From Pimelobacter simplex (lineage in GTDB: Bacteria > Actinomycetota > Actinomycetes > Propionibacteriales > Nocardioidaceae), in assembly GCA_016803235.1 (NCBI GenBank), contig JADCLI010000002.1, positions 1-64,000 on the forward strand: a stretch of DNA of 64,000 nt, read 5' to 3'. Position 1 is the first letter of the stretch. Each line of letters begins with the position of its first letter. The notes below the pieces were generated by a model, which saw only the letters and a list, made by a program, of their open reading frames with translations, did no database searches and was not told where the DNA came from. Shown piece by piece: positions 17,139 through 25,495 of the stretch. A program made the translations under genes and the position numbers.

Positions 17139-17174
17139 CGAACGGGCGCCGACGAGTACGTCGACGCCCGTTCG
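17139..17174 (-). terminator. Long hairpin after the S33 peptidase gene
   Basis: The outer stem CGAACGGGCG (17139-17148) pairs with CGCCCGTTCG (17165-17174). The inner stem CGACG (17150-17154) pairs with CGTCG (17159-17163), with loop AGTA. It lies 41 bases downstream of the minus-strand peptidase stop and 29 bases before the lipoprotein start, so it probably separates the two transcription units. Confidence 0.7.
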
Positions 17175-17214
17175 CGGGTGGGATCACCCGGTGCTTCCGT
17201 GCCTCCTCAGTCGA

Positions 17215-18840
17215 TCAGCGCCCGCTGGCCTGGGCCTCGAGCAGCAGCTGCCGCAGGTCGGCCGGCATCCGGTCGTCGACCGTCAGCGGACCGGTGCCGC
17301 GGGCCGACACGCTCGCCGTCGGCGGCGGGACCGGCTCGCACTTGAGGTCACTGCGCTTCTTCTTGTTGCGCTTCGGCAGGATCCCGGTGTCGAGGTAGCT
17401 GGCGATCAGGTCGTCGGTGCAGGCGATGCCGGACAGCGAGCCCGAGTGCGTCGTACCGCCCACGCCCTCGATGAGGAACGAGGTCTTGAACGCCTTGCGG
17501 GTGGCGACGGCACCGGAGAACACGGTGGCGGCGTCGTTGGTCTCGGCGATCATCAGGATCCGCGACTTCACCTTCTTGCCGCTGACGTCGAACGCCTTGC
17601 GCGACGGGGCCGGCCAGTTGAGGCAGGGCGCGTTGTACCAGGTGTTGCCCCACGTCAGGAACGGGTGCTTCTTGTGGACCCGCCAGGCGTCGGCCTGGGT
17701 CTTCTGCCAGTTCGGCCACACCGCGTCGGTGCACTGGACGGCGTTGTAGACGGCGAAGCCGTTGTCGTCACCGGGACCGGCGTACATGCCGATGATGTCG
17801 GTGCCGTCACCGGTCTTGACCAGCTTGGCGTAGGCCAGGCCGATGGTGTTCCAGTCGTAGACGTAGTAGCCGGCGCTGAGCAGGACGTCGGCGAGCTCGT
17901 CGGGGCCGAGCTGGCCGTTGGCGGCGGGCTGCTTGTCGAGCTGCTTGAGCAGCTTGTAGTAGCCCTTGCGGATCGCCTTGCCGCTGGTGCCGAGCCCGAA
18001 CACCGCGTTGTTCTGGGCGAGCCAGTTGAAGTAGACCTTGATGTTCTTGTCGAACTGGATGTTCTGGTCGACGTTGGCCTCGTAGAAGGCGTTGTCGGCG
18101 TTCAGCACGCCGTCCCAGACGAACCGGCCGACCTTCTTCGGGAACATGGTCGCGTAGACCTGGCCGAGGTAGGTGCCGTAGGAGAAGCCGTAGTAGTTCA
18201 GCTTCGGCGCGCCGACGGCCTTGCGCAGGCTGTCGAGGTCCTGCGCGACGTCGGTGGTGTGGATGTGCTTGAGCAGCCGCTTGGCGTCGGCCTTCGAGCA
18301 CGCCTTGGCGTACCGCTTGGTGACGCGCTGCCACCACCGCAGGTCCTTGGCCTTCTTCGGCACGTAGTTGGGCCGGTCGTAGCCCGCACCCTTGTAGTCG
18401 GGGTTGCAGCTGAGCGACGGGGTGCTGCTGCCGACACCGCGCGGGTCGAAGCCGTACCAGTCGTACTTGGCGCCGACGCCGTTCGGGATGGCGCCGCCGA
18501 GGCGCGCCATGCCGAGGCCGGAGCCACCGGGGCCGCCCGGGTTGCCCACGATCATGCCCTTGTAGTCGGGGTTGGTGTGCAGCACCCGGCTGATGGCGAT
18601 GTGGATCTTCTTGCCCTTGGGCTTGTCGTAGTCGAGGGGTACCTCGAGCATCGCGCACTGGGCTCCGGCGTCGATCAGACGCTGGTTGGTGCACGCGCCC
18701 CAGACCGGGGCGGGCGGGGTGTACGACGGTGCCTTCGCGGCGACCTGGGGAGCCTGCGGCGCAGCCGTGCTGCTCCCCCCGGGCACCAGCAGTGCTGTTG
18801 CCGTCGCAACCGACGCAACGATCGTCAGTGCTCTCTTCAC
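17215..18840 (-). CDS. Secreted S33-family alpha/beta-hydrolase peptidase
   Basis: This 541-residue protein has a Sec signal peptide (about residues 1-27, ending near STAAPQA). The alpha/beta-hydrolase fold resembles tripeptidyl aminopeptidases of Streptomyces (family S33, with a C-terminal TAP-like domain). The nucleophile motif is GFSYGTYLG with the serine at about residue 221; the oxyanion region is NPGGPGGSG. The acid is probably in AETNDAATVFSGA and the histidine in GGTTHSG. It is predicted to release N-terminal peptides outside the cell. A hairpin follows the gene. Confidence 0.88.
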   Translation of the reverse strand: MKRALTIVASVATATALLVPGGSSTAAPQAPQVAAKAPSYTPPAPVWGACTNQRLIDAGAQCAMLEVPLDYDKPKGKKIHIAISRVLHTNPDYKGMIVGNPGGPGGSGLGMARLGGAIPNGVGAKYDWYGFDPRGVGSSTPSLSCNPDYKGAGYDRPNYVPKKAKDLRWWQRVTKRYAKACSKADAKRLLKHIHTTDVAQDLDSLRKAVGAPKLNYYGFSYGTYLGQVYATMFPKKVGRFVWDGVLNADNAFYEANVDQNIQFDKNIKVYFNWLAQNNAVFGLGTSGKAIRKGYYKLLKQLDKQPAANGQLGPDELADVLLSAGYYVYDWNTIGLAYAKLVKTGDGTDIIGMYAGPGDDNGFAVYNAVQCTDAVWPNWQKTQADAWRVHKKHPFLTWGNTWYNAPCLNWPAPSRKAFDVSGKKVKSRILMIAETNDAATVFSGAVATRKAFKTSFLIEGVGGTTHSGSLSGIACTDDLIASYLDTGILPKRNKKKRSDLKCEPVPPPTASVSARGTGPLTVDDRMPADLRQLLLEAQASGR

Positions 18841-18964
18841 TTCACAACCTTCCGAGAAATGTGGGTGTCCGGGATCTTCCGGCGCAGGTCCGACCTTGCC
18901 CCGTCACTCCCGTCACGTCCACCCCGACGCGCGGACTCATCGGGGGTATCCGGTGGAGTCGGGT

Positions 18965-19939
18965 CTATACCTTCATGGCGAGCGTCAGGGCGAAGTCGCC
19001 CGCGTCGTCGGTCCACACCCGAGCCACGTCGAGACCCGCCGCCTCGAGCTCGGCGGCGATCCGGCTGACCCGGAACTTGGTCGAGATCTCGATCCGGATC
19101 TCCTCGCCCATCGCCAGGTCGAGCACCACGTCGGCGCCCGGGATGCTCACCCGTTGCGGCACCTCGGCGCGCAGCCGCAGGTCCATCCGCTCCATGTGGG
19201 GGTCCCAGAACGGGACGTAGGAGAAGGCCTCGGAGTCGAAGTCCGCGCCGAGCTCGCGGTTGACCACGACCAGGCTGTTGCGGATGAACTCCTCGGTCAC
19301 GCCCTGACTGTCGTCGTACGCCGCGATCAGCCGGTCGGCGCTCTTGACCAGGTCGGTGCCGAGCAGCACCGAGTCGCCCGGCTGCAGCTGGTCGGCCAGC
19401 GCACCGAGGAAGGCCGCCCGCTCCTCGCGGTAGAGGTTGCCGATGGTGCCGCCGAGGAAGGCCACCATCCGGCGCCCGCCCTCGGGCAGGTGGGCGAGGT
19501 GAAGGGTGAAGTCGCCGACGACGGCCACGACCTCGAGGCCCGGGTGCCGGGCGGCGATCTCGTCGGCCGCCTGCCGCAGCGTCCCCTCGGCGACGTCGAC
19601 CGGCGCGAACCGGGTCAGCTGTCCGGTCCTGGTGAAGGCGTCGAGCAGCAGCCGTGTCTTCTCGCTCGTGCCGCTGCCGAGCTCGATCAGCGAGGTGGCG
19701 CCGCTCGCCGCGGCGATCTCGCCCGCGTGCGCCGCGAGGATCGACCGCTCCGCGGTGAACGGGTAGTACTCGGGCAGGCGGGTGATCTCGTCGAAGAGCG
19801 CCGACCCGCGGTCGTCGTACAGCCACCGCGGCGGGAGGGTGCGCGGATAGCTGCTGAGGCCGCGGCGTACGTCGGCGGCGAGGCTGTCGCTCGCCCAGTC
19901 GGGCTCGAGCAGCACGCAGACGCGGGGTTCCTGGCTCAT
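18965..19939 (-). CDS. egtD: L-histidine N-alpha-trimethyltransferase, EgtD
   Basis: This 324-residue SAM-dependent enzyme makes hercynine from histidine, the first step of ergothioneine synthesis. Family features are PPRWLYDDRGSALFDEIT, the SAM loop IELGSGTSEKT, and FLGGTIGNL. A histidine-binding Tyr/Asn region and the C-terminal strand with EISTKF are also present. The length is typical. ATG at 19939 overlaps the egtB stop by 4 bases and has GAGGAGG upstream. EgtC is not encoded between or beside the two genes. The S33 peptidase upstream reads the same way but is separated by 124 bases. Confidence 0.95.
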   Translation of the reverse strand: MSQEPRVCVLLEPDWASDSLAADVRRGLSSYPRTLPPRWLYDDRGSALFDEITRLPEYYPFTAERSILAAHAGEIAAASGATSLIELGSGTSEKTRLLLDAFTRTGQLTRFAPVDVAEGTLRQAADEIAARHPGLEVVAVVGDFTLHLAHLPEGGRRMVAFLGGTIGNLYREERAAFLGALADQLQPGDSVLLGTDLVKSADRLIAAYDDSQGVTEEFIRNSLVVVNRELGADFDSEAFSYVPFWDPHMERMDLRLRAEVPQRVSIPGADVVLDLAMGEEIRIEISTKFRVSRIAAELEAAGLDVARVWTDDAGDFALTLAMKV

Positions 19940-21255
19940 GCGCCCTCCTCGGTGGTTGAGGTGCGAGCGCCAGCGAGCCTCGAAACCCCGTCCGCCAGGC
20001 GCAGACCACTCAACGCCCACCGGGCACCGGGTGGGAAGAAGTTGCGGTAGCTGGCCCGCGCGTGGCCCGGCGGCGTCAGCGCGCAGCCGCCGCGCAGCAC
20101 CATCTGGTTGGACATGAACTTGCCGTTGTACTCGCCGATCGCGCCGGGCGCCGGGTGGAAGCCGGGATAGGGCAGGTACGCCGACGAGGTCCACTCCCAG
20201 CAGTCGCCGTACACCTGCCGCAGTCGGCCCGTGCTGGTGCCGGCAGCGCGCGGGTGCCAGGTCTCGGTGTCGGCGAGGTTGCCCTCCGGCTCACGGTCGG
20301 TGGTGTCGACCCGGACGGCGTGCTCCCACTCCGCCTCGGTCGGCAGCCGCTTGCCCGCCCAGGTCGCGTAGGCGTCGGCCTCGTAGTGGCTGACATGGCT
20401 CACCGGCAACCCGAGGTCGACCGGGAAGGTGCCGTGCAAGGTGTGCTCGAACCAGACGCCGTCGACCTGTGTCCAGTAGAACGGCGCGCGCCACTCATGG
20501 GTCTTGACCTGGGCCCAGCCGTCGGAGAGCCACAGCTCCGGGCGCCGGTAGCCGCCGTCGGCCATGAAGTCGAGCCACTCGCCGTTGGTCACCAGCCGGT
20601 CGGCGAGCCGGAACGGCTCGAGCCAGACCTGGTGCTGCGGGAGCTCGTTGTCGAAGGAGAACCCAGCGTCGCGGTGGCCGATCTCAACCAGCCCGCCCTC
20701 GACGTCGACCCAGCCCATCGGGTCGGGCTCCGTGCGGTCGACGGGGGTGCCGGCGTACACGGGCCGCAGGGGGTTGAGGGAGAGCACGTGCTTGATGTCC
20801 ATCAGCAGCAGCTCCTGGTGCTGCTGCTCGTGGTGGAACCCGAGCTCGATGGTCGCGGCCAGCTTGTCGATCGTGCCCTGGTCGAGGCCGGCGACGAGGT
20901 CGCGCATCCGGTCGTCGACGTTGCCGCGGTAGACGCCGACGTCGTAGGCCCCCGGCCGGCTGATCACGCCCCGCTCGGCGCGGTTGTAGCGCGGCCCGAC
21001 GGCCTCGTAGTAGCTGTTGAAGAGGAACCAGTACTGGTCCTGGAAGGGCTTGAACCCCGCCTCGTTGTCCGCCAGCACGAAGGTCTCGAAGAACCACGTC
21101 ACGTGCGCCCGGTGCCACTTCGTCGGCGAGACGTCCGGCATCGACTGGACCGTCTGGTCCTCCGGGGAGAGGGGCGCCGCGAGGCGCTCGGTGTGGGCCC
21201 TGACCTCGTCGTAGCGGGTCAGGAGGGAGTCCGCCGTCCACTGGGTTGCGGTCAT
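19936..21255 (-). CDS. egtB: Hercynine oxygenase, EgtB
   Basis: This 439-residue non-haem iron enzyme joins gamma-glutamylcysteine or cysteine to hercynine with O2, giving the sulfoxide intermediate of ergothioneine. The N-terminal DinB-like part gives iron ligands: KWHRAHVTWFFE (about residues 47-57) and FHHEQQHQELLL (about 139-150). The C-terminal FGE-sulfatase-like domain has GKRLPTEAEWEHA, VYGDCWEWTSSAYLPYPGF and VLRGGCALTPPGHARASYRNFFPP. The protein ends normally near LSGLRLAD, but the last 15 or so residues are encoded by a palindromic repeat-like sequence (19954-19988). It overlaps egtD by 4 bases. Confidence 0.95.
   Translation of the reverse strand: MTATQWTADSLLTRYDEVRAHTERLAAPLSPEDQTVQSMPDVSPTKWHRAHVTWFFETFVLADNEAGFKPFQDQYWFLFNSYYEAVGPRYNRAERGVISRPGAYDVGVYRGNVDDRMRDLVAGLDQGTIDKLAATIELGFHHEQQHQELLLMDIKHVLSLNPLRPVYAGTPVDRTEPDPMGWVDVEGGLVEIGHRDAGFSFDNELPQHQVWLEPFRLADRLVTNGEWLDFMADGGYRRPELWLSDGWAQVKTHEWRAPFYWTQVDGVWFEHTLHGTFPVDLGLPVSHVSHYEADAYATWAGKRLPTEAEWEHAVRVDTTDREPEGNLADTETWHPRAAGTSTGRLRQVYGDCWEWTSSAYLPYPGFHPAPGAIGEYNGKFMSNQMVLRGGCALTPPGHARASYRNFFPPGARWALSGLRLADGVSRLAGARTSTTEEGA
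19954..19988. repeat. REP-like imperfect palindrome inside the egtB 3' end
   Basis: The stretch GGTTGAGGTGCGAGCG followed by CCAGCGAGCC and TCGAAACC forms an imperfect inverted repeat. It has the look of palindromic units scattered in Nocardioides-type genomes (recalled from general experience, not checked). It supplies the last codons of egtB and lies just upstream of egtD. Confidence 0.45.
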
Positions 21256-21325
21256 GGTTCGACACTAGATCGGCGCGCCGACAACGCACAGGGACACCGG
21301 TCGAACAGGCGGCGTCCGGACGACG

Positions 21326-21359
21326 ACGGGCGGGCCGGGGACTCCCCCGACCCGCCCGT
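21326..21359 (-). terminator. Strong GC hairpin upstream of egtB
   Basis: ACGGGCGGGCCGGGG (21326-21340) pairs with CCCCGACCCGCCCGT (21345-21359), one mismatch, loop ACTC. It lies 30 bases downstream of the stop of the minus-strand remnant at 21389-21475 and 66 bases or more before egtB, so it is probably the terminator of the gene that once stood here. Confidence 0.7.
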
Positions 21360-21388
21360 TCTCGCGTCAGTCCCTCGTCAGCCTGTCG

Positions 21389-21475
21389 TCAGTCCTGCTC
21401 GGGTGCCGCCACGTCGAAGGCGGTGGCCAGGTCGGCCAGGATGTACCGGGCGCCCTGCAGGCTGACCGAGGTCAT
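21389..21475 (-). pseudogene. Possible 3' remnant of a lost gene
   Basis: A 28-codon reading frame (MTSVSLQGARYILADLATAF, then DVAAPEQD) ends in TGA and is followed by a strong terminator hairpin. The helical, well-coded sequence has typical host codon use but is preceded directly by an in-frame TGA. This suggests the C-terminal end of a core gene whose front was replaced by the accessory DNA to the right. No family was recognised. A genuine tiny gene is possible but less likely. Confidence 0.3.
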
Positions 21476-21544
21476 TCAGTAGGTGTCGGAGACCCTCGAC
21501 GACCTTCGTGACTTGTGAGGTCCTAACCTTCCGCAGCCCCAGGC

Positions 21545-22360
21545 TCACGAGATGCCGGTGCAGAGCAGCGCCGGGTCTCCGATCACGGGAAAGGCATCCA
21601 GGCCGTCAGGCGAGGTGTCGGTGGCCCGGAACCCGAGCCGGTACGGAAGGGAGAGCGGCACCTGGATCTTGGTGCTCATGCCGGGCGTGAGCGCGGACGA
21701 CTGGTAGACCGGTGCGTCGTCCGCGGTCAGGGCGATCGTCCCACTCGACCCGTCGTCAGAGACGTCGTCGACGCCCAGCACACCCGAGAACGCCTTGCAG
21801 TTCCTTCCCGGGGTGAACCGCGCCTCCCAAGCACCTGCGCCTGAGTACGACGCCGCGCCCCAGGTCTTGTATCGAGCGCCATTGATGCTGGCCTCGCTGA
21901 AGACGGCGCCACTGGTCGACGAGTAGGAGGAGATGCTGCGCAGCGGGATCCAGCGCCACACCGTCACGCTGACCGGCCGCGACGTCAACGGCTTGCCCTG
22001 GTGCCGGCGTACGACCACCCGGTAACGGGCCGTGTTGAGGCTGGTCGCAACCTCGTGGAACGTCGTCGTCCGCTTCCGGACCTTGACGCTCCGCACGTCC
22101 TTCCACGAGCCGCTGCCGAAGTAGAGGGGCACGTCCCAGCGCTGCAGCGTGATCCGCCTCGCCTGCTTCGGCTTCGAGATCTTGGCACGGATCGTGAGGG
22201 TCTCCCCCTCGACGGCCTCACCGACCGAGGTCGTCAGCGTGACGCCTCGCTTCGGGGCTCGGGAACTACCCGTCAGGTCAGTCGGCGTCGCGACCGCCGG
22301 CAGGGCAGCCCCGAGCAGAAGGCCGGTCGCAGCGAGGGCGATGACGATCCTGACGCGCAC
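21545..22360 (-). CDS. Secreted protein with NPCBM-like C-terminal domain
   Basis: This 271-residue exported protein has a signal peptide (basic start, core IVIALAATGLLLGAALPAVA). A region of Ig-like beta-strands (about residues 37-120, VTLTTSVGEAVEGETLTI and further strands) comes next, as in actinobacterial secreted proteins. A C-terminal NPCBM-like domain follows: INGARYKTWGAASYSG, FTPGRNCKAFSGVLGVDD, PVYQSSALTPG, YRLGFRATD. Its role may be binding of surface glycans, inferred from the fold. GTG at 22360 was chosen because GGAGGAG lies 6 bases upstream. Confidence 0.65.
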   Translation of the reverse strand: MRVRIVIALAATGLLLGAALPAVATPTDLTGSSRAPKRGVTLTTSVGEAVEGETLTIRAKISKPKQARRITLQRWDVPLYFGSGSWKDVRSVKVRKRTTTFHEVATSLNTARYRVVVRRHQGKPLTSRPVSVTVWRWIPLRSISSYSSTSGAVFSEASINGARYKTWGAASYSGAGAWEARFTPGRNCKAFSGVLGVDDVSDDGSSGTIALTADDAPVYQSSALTPGMSTKIQVPLSLPYRLGFRATDTSPDGLDAFPVIGDPALLCTGIS

Positions 22361-22486
22361 GATGAGCTCCTCCACTCGACTGCAGGTCGCGTCACCGTAC
22401 GTTCGCGGACGAGTTCCAGGGATGGGATTGGCGAAACTTCACCATCGACACTGCGCTCGAACAGCCCGAGCTGCGATGATCCGCCT

Positions 22487-23404
22487 GTGACACCCGCCGA
22501 TCGCCTCCGCGAGCTGGCGATCCGCCATGCGGCCTTCGCGTGGCTCGACCGGGAGCGTGCTGCCGGGAAAGAGACATTCACGCAGCTGGACACGAGCGGG
22601 CTCACCCTTGCCGGCGAAAGCATGCGCCTCATGCCGACTCAGCAAGGGATCTGGAAGCCAGGTCCTCTCGCCGCGGCACTGTCCTTCCGAACCGTCTACC
22701 GCCCCGAAGGCATCGACCGCCCTTACGACGACGCGGTGGGCCAGGACGGCTTCTACCGCTACAAGATGCGCGGCGACGACCCGAACCACTTCGAGAATCG
22801 CGCCCTTCGCGAGGCGATGGTCGAGCGGCTCCCGTTGATCTGGTGGATCGGTGTCCAGGGCGGCGGCTACAGCGCGCTCTATCCGATCTTCCTGATCGAC
22901 GAGGAGCGGGCCGACCTGCAGTTCGTCGTGGACGTCGACGCAGTGCCCCAGCCGGACATCACATGGCCCTCGATCGAGCTCGAGCTCGACCCGTCGTACC
23001 GCCAGCAGCTCACGAAAAGGCGGTTGCATCAGCGCCCCTTCAGGGCAGCCGTCCTCCGGGCGTACCGAACGTCCTGCGCGGTCTGCTCCTTCCGCCACAG
23101 CGACCTCCTCGACGCTGCGCACATCCAGGAGGACGGCGCCGGGGGCCGGCCGGTCGTCACCAACGGCCTCACCCTCTGCAAGATGCACCATGCCGCCTAC
23201 GACCGGCGGATCCTCGGCATCACGCCGGACTACGAGATTCGGATCAACGACGACGTCCTTCGCGAGGTCGACGGGCCGATGCTGCGCCACGGCATCCAGG
23301 AATTCCACGGACAGCGACTGATGGTGCTGCCCGCTCGTCGTACCGAACGACCCGATCGAGTCCTGCTTGAGCAGCGGTTTCAGGCGTTCTTGGATGCCAG
23401 CTGA
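22487..23404 (+). CDS. ScoMcrA-type modification-dependent HNH restriction endonuclease
   Basis: This 305-residue protein closely follows the layout of the phosphorothioated/methylated-DNA-dependent endonucleases of the ScoMcrA type. An N-terminal helical region and an SRA-like binding domain (about residues 65-150; YRPEGIDRPYDD, YKMRGDDPNHFENRALREAM, PLIWWIGVQGG) are followed by a C-terminal HNH nuclease. The HNH part shows CAVC (197-200), DAAHI (209-213), NGLTLCKMHHAAYD (226-239) and RHGIQEFHG. It should cut DNA carrying foreign modifications. GTG at 22487 begins the conserved sequence. It lies directly left of the probable attachment site, so it may belong to an older insertion. Confidence 0.85.
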   Translation: MTPADRLRELAIRHAAFAWLDRERAAGKETFTQLDTSGLTLAGESMRLMPTQQGIWKPGPLAAALSFRTVYRPEGIDRPYDDAVGQDGFYRYKMRGDDPNHFENRALREAMVERLPLIWWIGVQGGGYSALYPIFLIDEERADLQFVVDVDAVPQPDITWPSIELELDPSYRQQLTKRRLHQRPFRAAVLRAYRTSCAVCSFRHSDLLDAAHIQEDGAGGRPVVTNGLTLCKMHHAAYDRRILGITPDYEIRINDDVLREVDGPMLRHGIQEFHGQRLMVLPARRTERPDRVLLEQRFQAFLDAS

Positions 23405-23418
23405 TCTGCTCGATCATG

Positions 23419-23481
23419 GTGGCGGGCCCAGGGGTTTGAACCCCCTAACCCCCTGCTTGCAAATTCCGAAAAAGCAGGGGG
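23419..23481 (-). other. tRNA-Ala-like remnant and hairpin, probable attachment site
   Basis: Read on the minus strand, TTTGCAAGCAGGGGGTTAGG (from 23463) matches a bacterial tRNA-Ala(TGC) from the anticodon loop through the anticodon stem and variable loop. It continues with a T-arm-like GGGGTTCAAACCCC and a terminal CCACCA at 23419-23424. The T-loop is out of register by one base and no 5' half is present, so it is not a functional tRNA. A 10-base stem (CCCCCTGCTT at 23449-23458 with AAGCAGGGGG at 23472-23481) overlaps it. The integrase gene starts 130 bases away. I infer the left attachment site of the element; the hairpin could also terminate the endonuclease gene. Confidence 0.4.
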
Positions 23482-23611
23482 ATGAGCACCTGTTCACGCT
23501 CAAACACGAGGCCTGTGGGGGACAGATTGACCCCAATCTGCCCATTCCTTCCCCCACTGGTCCCCCAGGATTCGGTACCGCACTAAAGCGTTATGGGGTT
23601 AGCATACTGGG

Positions 23612-24793
23612 ATGGTGCGGAGACGGGGCTTCGGCGAGGTAGAACGACGGCAGAATCCAGCCGGTAAAGTCACCTACCGCGCTCGATACGCGATGGGCGA
23701 CGGCACCCGGCACTCGCGCACGTTCGCGACGAAGATCGACGCCGAAGCCTGGCTTGCTTCCGAGCGTGGCCTCATCGATCGGGAGGAGTGGAGTCCGCCG
23801 AAGGTGCGTCAAGCCGCGCAGGAACAGCGGCGCCGGCAGGCGTCGGTCAACACGGTCGCCGGCTTCGCCGAGCGCTACCTCGTCGACAGGGTGCTGAGGC
23901 CAAACACCATCCGCACCTACCGCCAGCTGCTCGACGCTCGGATCCTCCCCTACTTCGGAGAGATGCCGTTGATCGACGTCAGCCTCTCCGAGATCAAGCT
24001 GTGGCGGGCCTCCCTCGACCCGGAGGCCGTCGCGGCCAATGCGGCCGCGTACCGACTGCTGCGCGCGATCCTCCAGGCCGCTGAGGAGGAGGAACTGATC
24101 GATCGCGCTCCACCGAAGATCCGCGGCGCGGGATCGGCACCGGTCCGCCGGGTCGCCGTGCCGGCAACGCTCGATGAGATCACGACGATCATCGACGAGA
24201 TGCCCGAGCGGCTGAAGCTCCTCATTGTTCTCGCCGCCTTCGTTGGGCTACGTCAAGGCGAACTACTGGAGCTGCGCCGCTCGGACGTGGATCACCGCTT
24301 GGGTTGGATTCACGTAGCTCGCAAGGTCGACAAGGACGTGATCCCGAACGCCCAGGGCGCCTGTCCCAACTGCGGCCGAGCAATCAGCCCGCCCAAGACC
24401 TCGAGCGGGGTCCGCACGGTGCATGTGCCGCCGCCGTTCCTGCCGATGCTTCAGAAGCACCTGATCGAGTTCGCGGAGCGTGGGCCGAATGGCCTGCTGT
24501 TCCCCGGCGACCGCACCGACCACATGAGCGCTCGTTACCTGATGGACCGCTACCGCCCGGCCCGGGAGAAGGCCGGCCGCCCGGACCTCACGATCCACCA
24601 CCTGCGCCACACCGCACTCACCATGGCCGGGCAGCATGGCGCGACCGCCGCCGAGCTCCAGGCCCGTGCCGGCCACGCCTCCCAAGCAGCCATGGCGATC
24701 TACCAGCACGCCACGCTCGACCGCGACCGGTTGCTGGCCGAGAAGATCGGCCAGTCGTACGACGCCTGGCGCGACTCGCGAAGACCGGAGTGA
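23612..24793 (+). CDS. int: Tyrosine integrase with zinc-ribbon insertion
   Basis: This 393-residue phage/ICE-type tyrosine recombinase has an N-terminal AP2-like arm-binding part (residues 8-50) and a SAM-like core-binding domain (about 80-165). The catalytic domain shows Arg214 (GLRQGELLELR), HHLRHT with His329 and Arg332, His355 (AGHAS) and the nucleophile Tyr364 (AIYQHATLD). Between the conserved Arg and His-x-x-Arg boxes lies an insertion with CPNCGRAISPPKTSSG (251-266), half of a zinc-binding ribbon, as in some actinobacterial elements. It reads inward from the left end of the element, next to the tRNA-like sequence, so it probably catalyses its integration. Confidence 0.93.
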   Translation: MVRRRGFGEVERRQNPAGKVTYRARYAMGDGTRHSRTFATKIDAEAWLASERGLIDREEWSPPKVRQAAQEQRRRQASVNTVAGFAERYLVDRVLRPNTIRTYRQLLDARILPYFGEMPLIDVSLSEIKLWRASLDPEAVAANAAAYRLLRAILQAAEEEELIDRAPPKIRGAGSAPVRRVAVPATLDEITTIIDEMPERLKLLIVLAAFVGLRQGELLELRRSDVDHRLGWIHVARKVDKDVIPNAQGACPNCGRAISPPKTSSGVRTVHVPPPFLPMLQKHLIEFAERGPNGLLFPGDRTDHMSARYLMDRYRPAREKAGRPDLTIHHLRHTALTMAGQHGATAAELQARAGHASQAAMAIYQHATLDRDRLLAEKIGQSYDAWRDSRRPE

Positions 24794-25495
24794 TCGAACT
24801 GTCGGAGCTCCCGGACCAGTTTGTTGTCTTAGCAGGTCGGCAATCGTGAGCGCCTCGCCCCCGGGATCTGTCGGCATCCCCCGAACCGTCAGACAACGAC
24901 CGACCACCGCGGACATGCGCTTGGACCTGAGGAATCGAACCGCGGCGCCAAGCCCGTCCGCTGACACAGCCCGAGAGCTGCCGCGTCCTTTCGCCCAGAT
25001 TGACGCGGTAGGGGCAAGCGGTCGAACGTCACGGGAGCCAAGACCATCCCCTGATGGAAGCCGCTCAGTCGTCGGCGGGTCGTCCAGGTTGAGCTCCTCC
25101 TCGGCGTTTTCCAAATCGTCCGACAGCCAGTGGGCAGGCAGGAGCGCCTGGCTGCCACGCCAGCGTTCGACGACGGCTGGTGCGAACTGCGTCGGAGATG
25201 GCATTGCTGCTGAGTTCGGCGGCTTCGGGCCTCGCGACCGCATCGGGTAGCAGCATTGCCTGGTTGATGACAAGCTTCTAATGCGGCCCCAATTGCCCGT
25301 CGGCTCTTGACGCGCCGGACCGGCTCTCCCGAACCAGTCCGTTCACGGCGCGAGTCCCCACACGTCGCGCTCGCCCAGCCAAACCGCCGCCCCCTTTTGG
25401 CATCGGTTGACCGCGACCAGCACGGCCGTTCCGACGCTAGAGTCTCCGGTGCAGGTCACAGACCAAGCCAAACAGTGGATTCACGAGGACCGCGA
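24794..25495. other. 702-base region without a convincing gene
   Basis: No frame here has a plausible start, codon pattern and length together; open frames on both strands look random. A -10-like TAGAGT near 25438 lies about 55 bases before the DUF3800 start and may be its promoter. The rest may be decayed coding sequence or part of the recombination region behind the integrase. Confidence 0.5.

Noticed and set aside
23449..23481. Simple terminator for the endonuclease gene
   Set aside because: The stem is good, but the overlap with a tRNA-Ala-like sequence beside an integrase makes an attachment site the better explanation; both possibilities are noted.
25284..25495. Upstream extension of the DUF3800 gene from TTG at 25307
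   Set aside because: The added 63 residues are Arg/Pro-rich and unlike the family; GTG at 25496 begins the conserved part.
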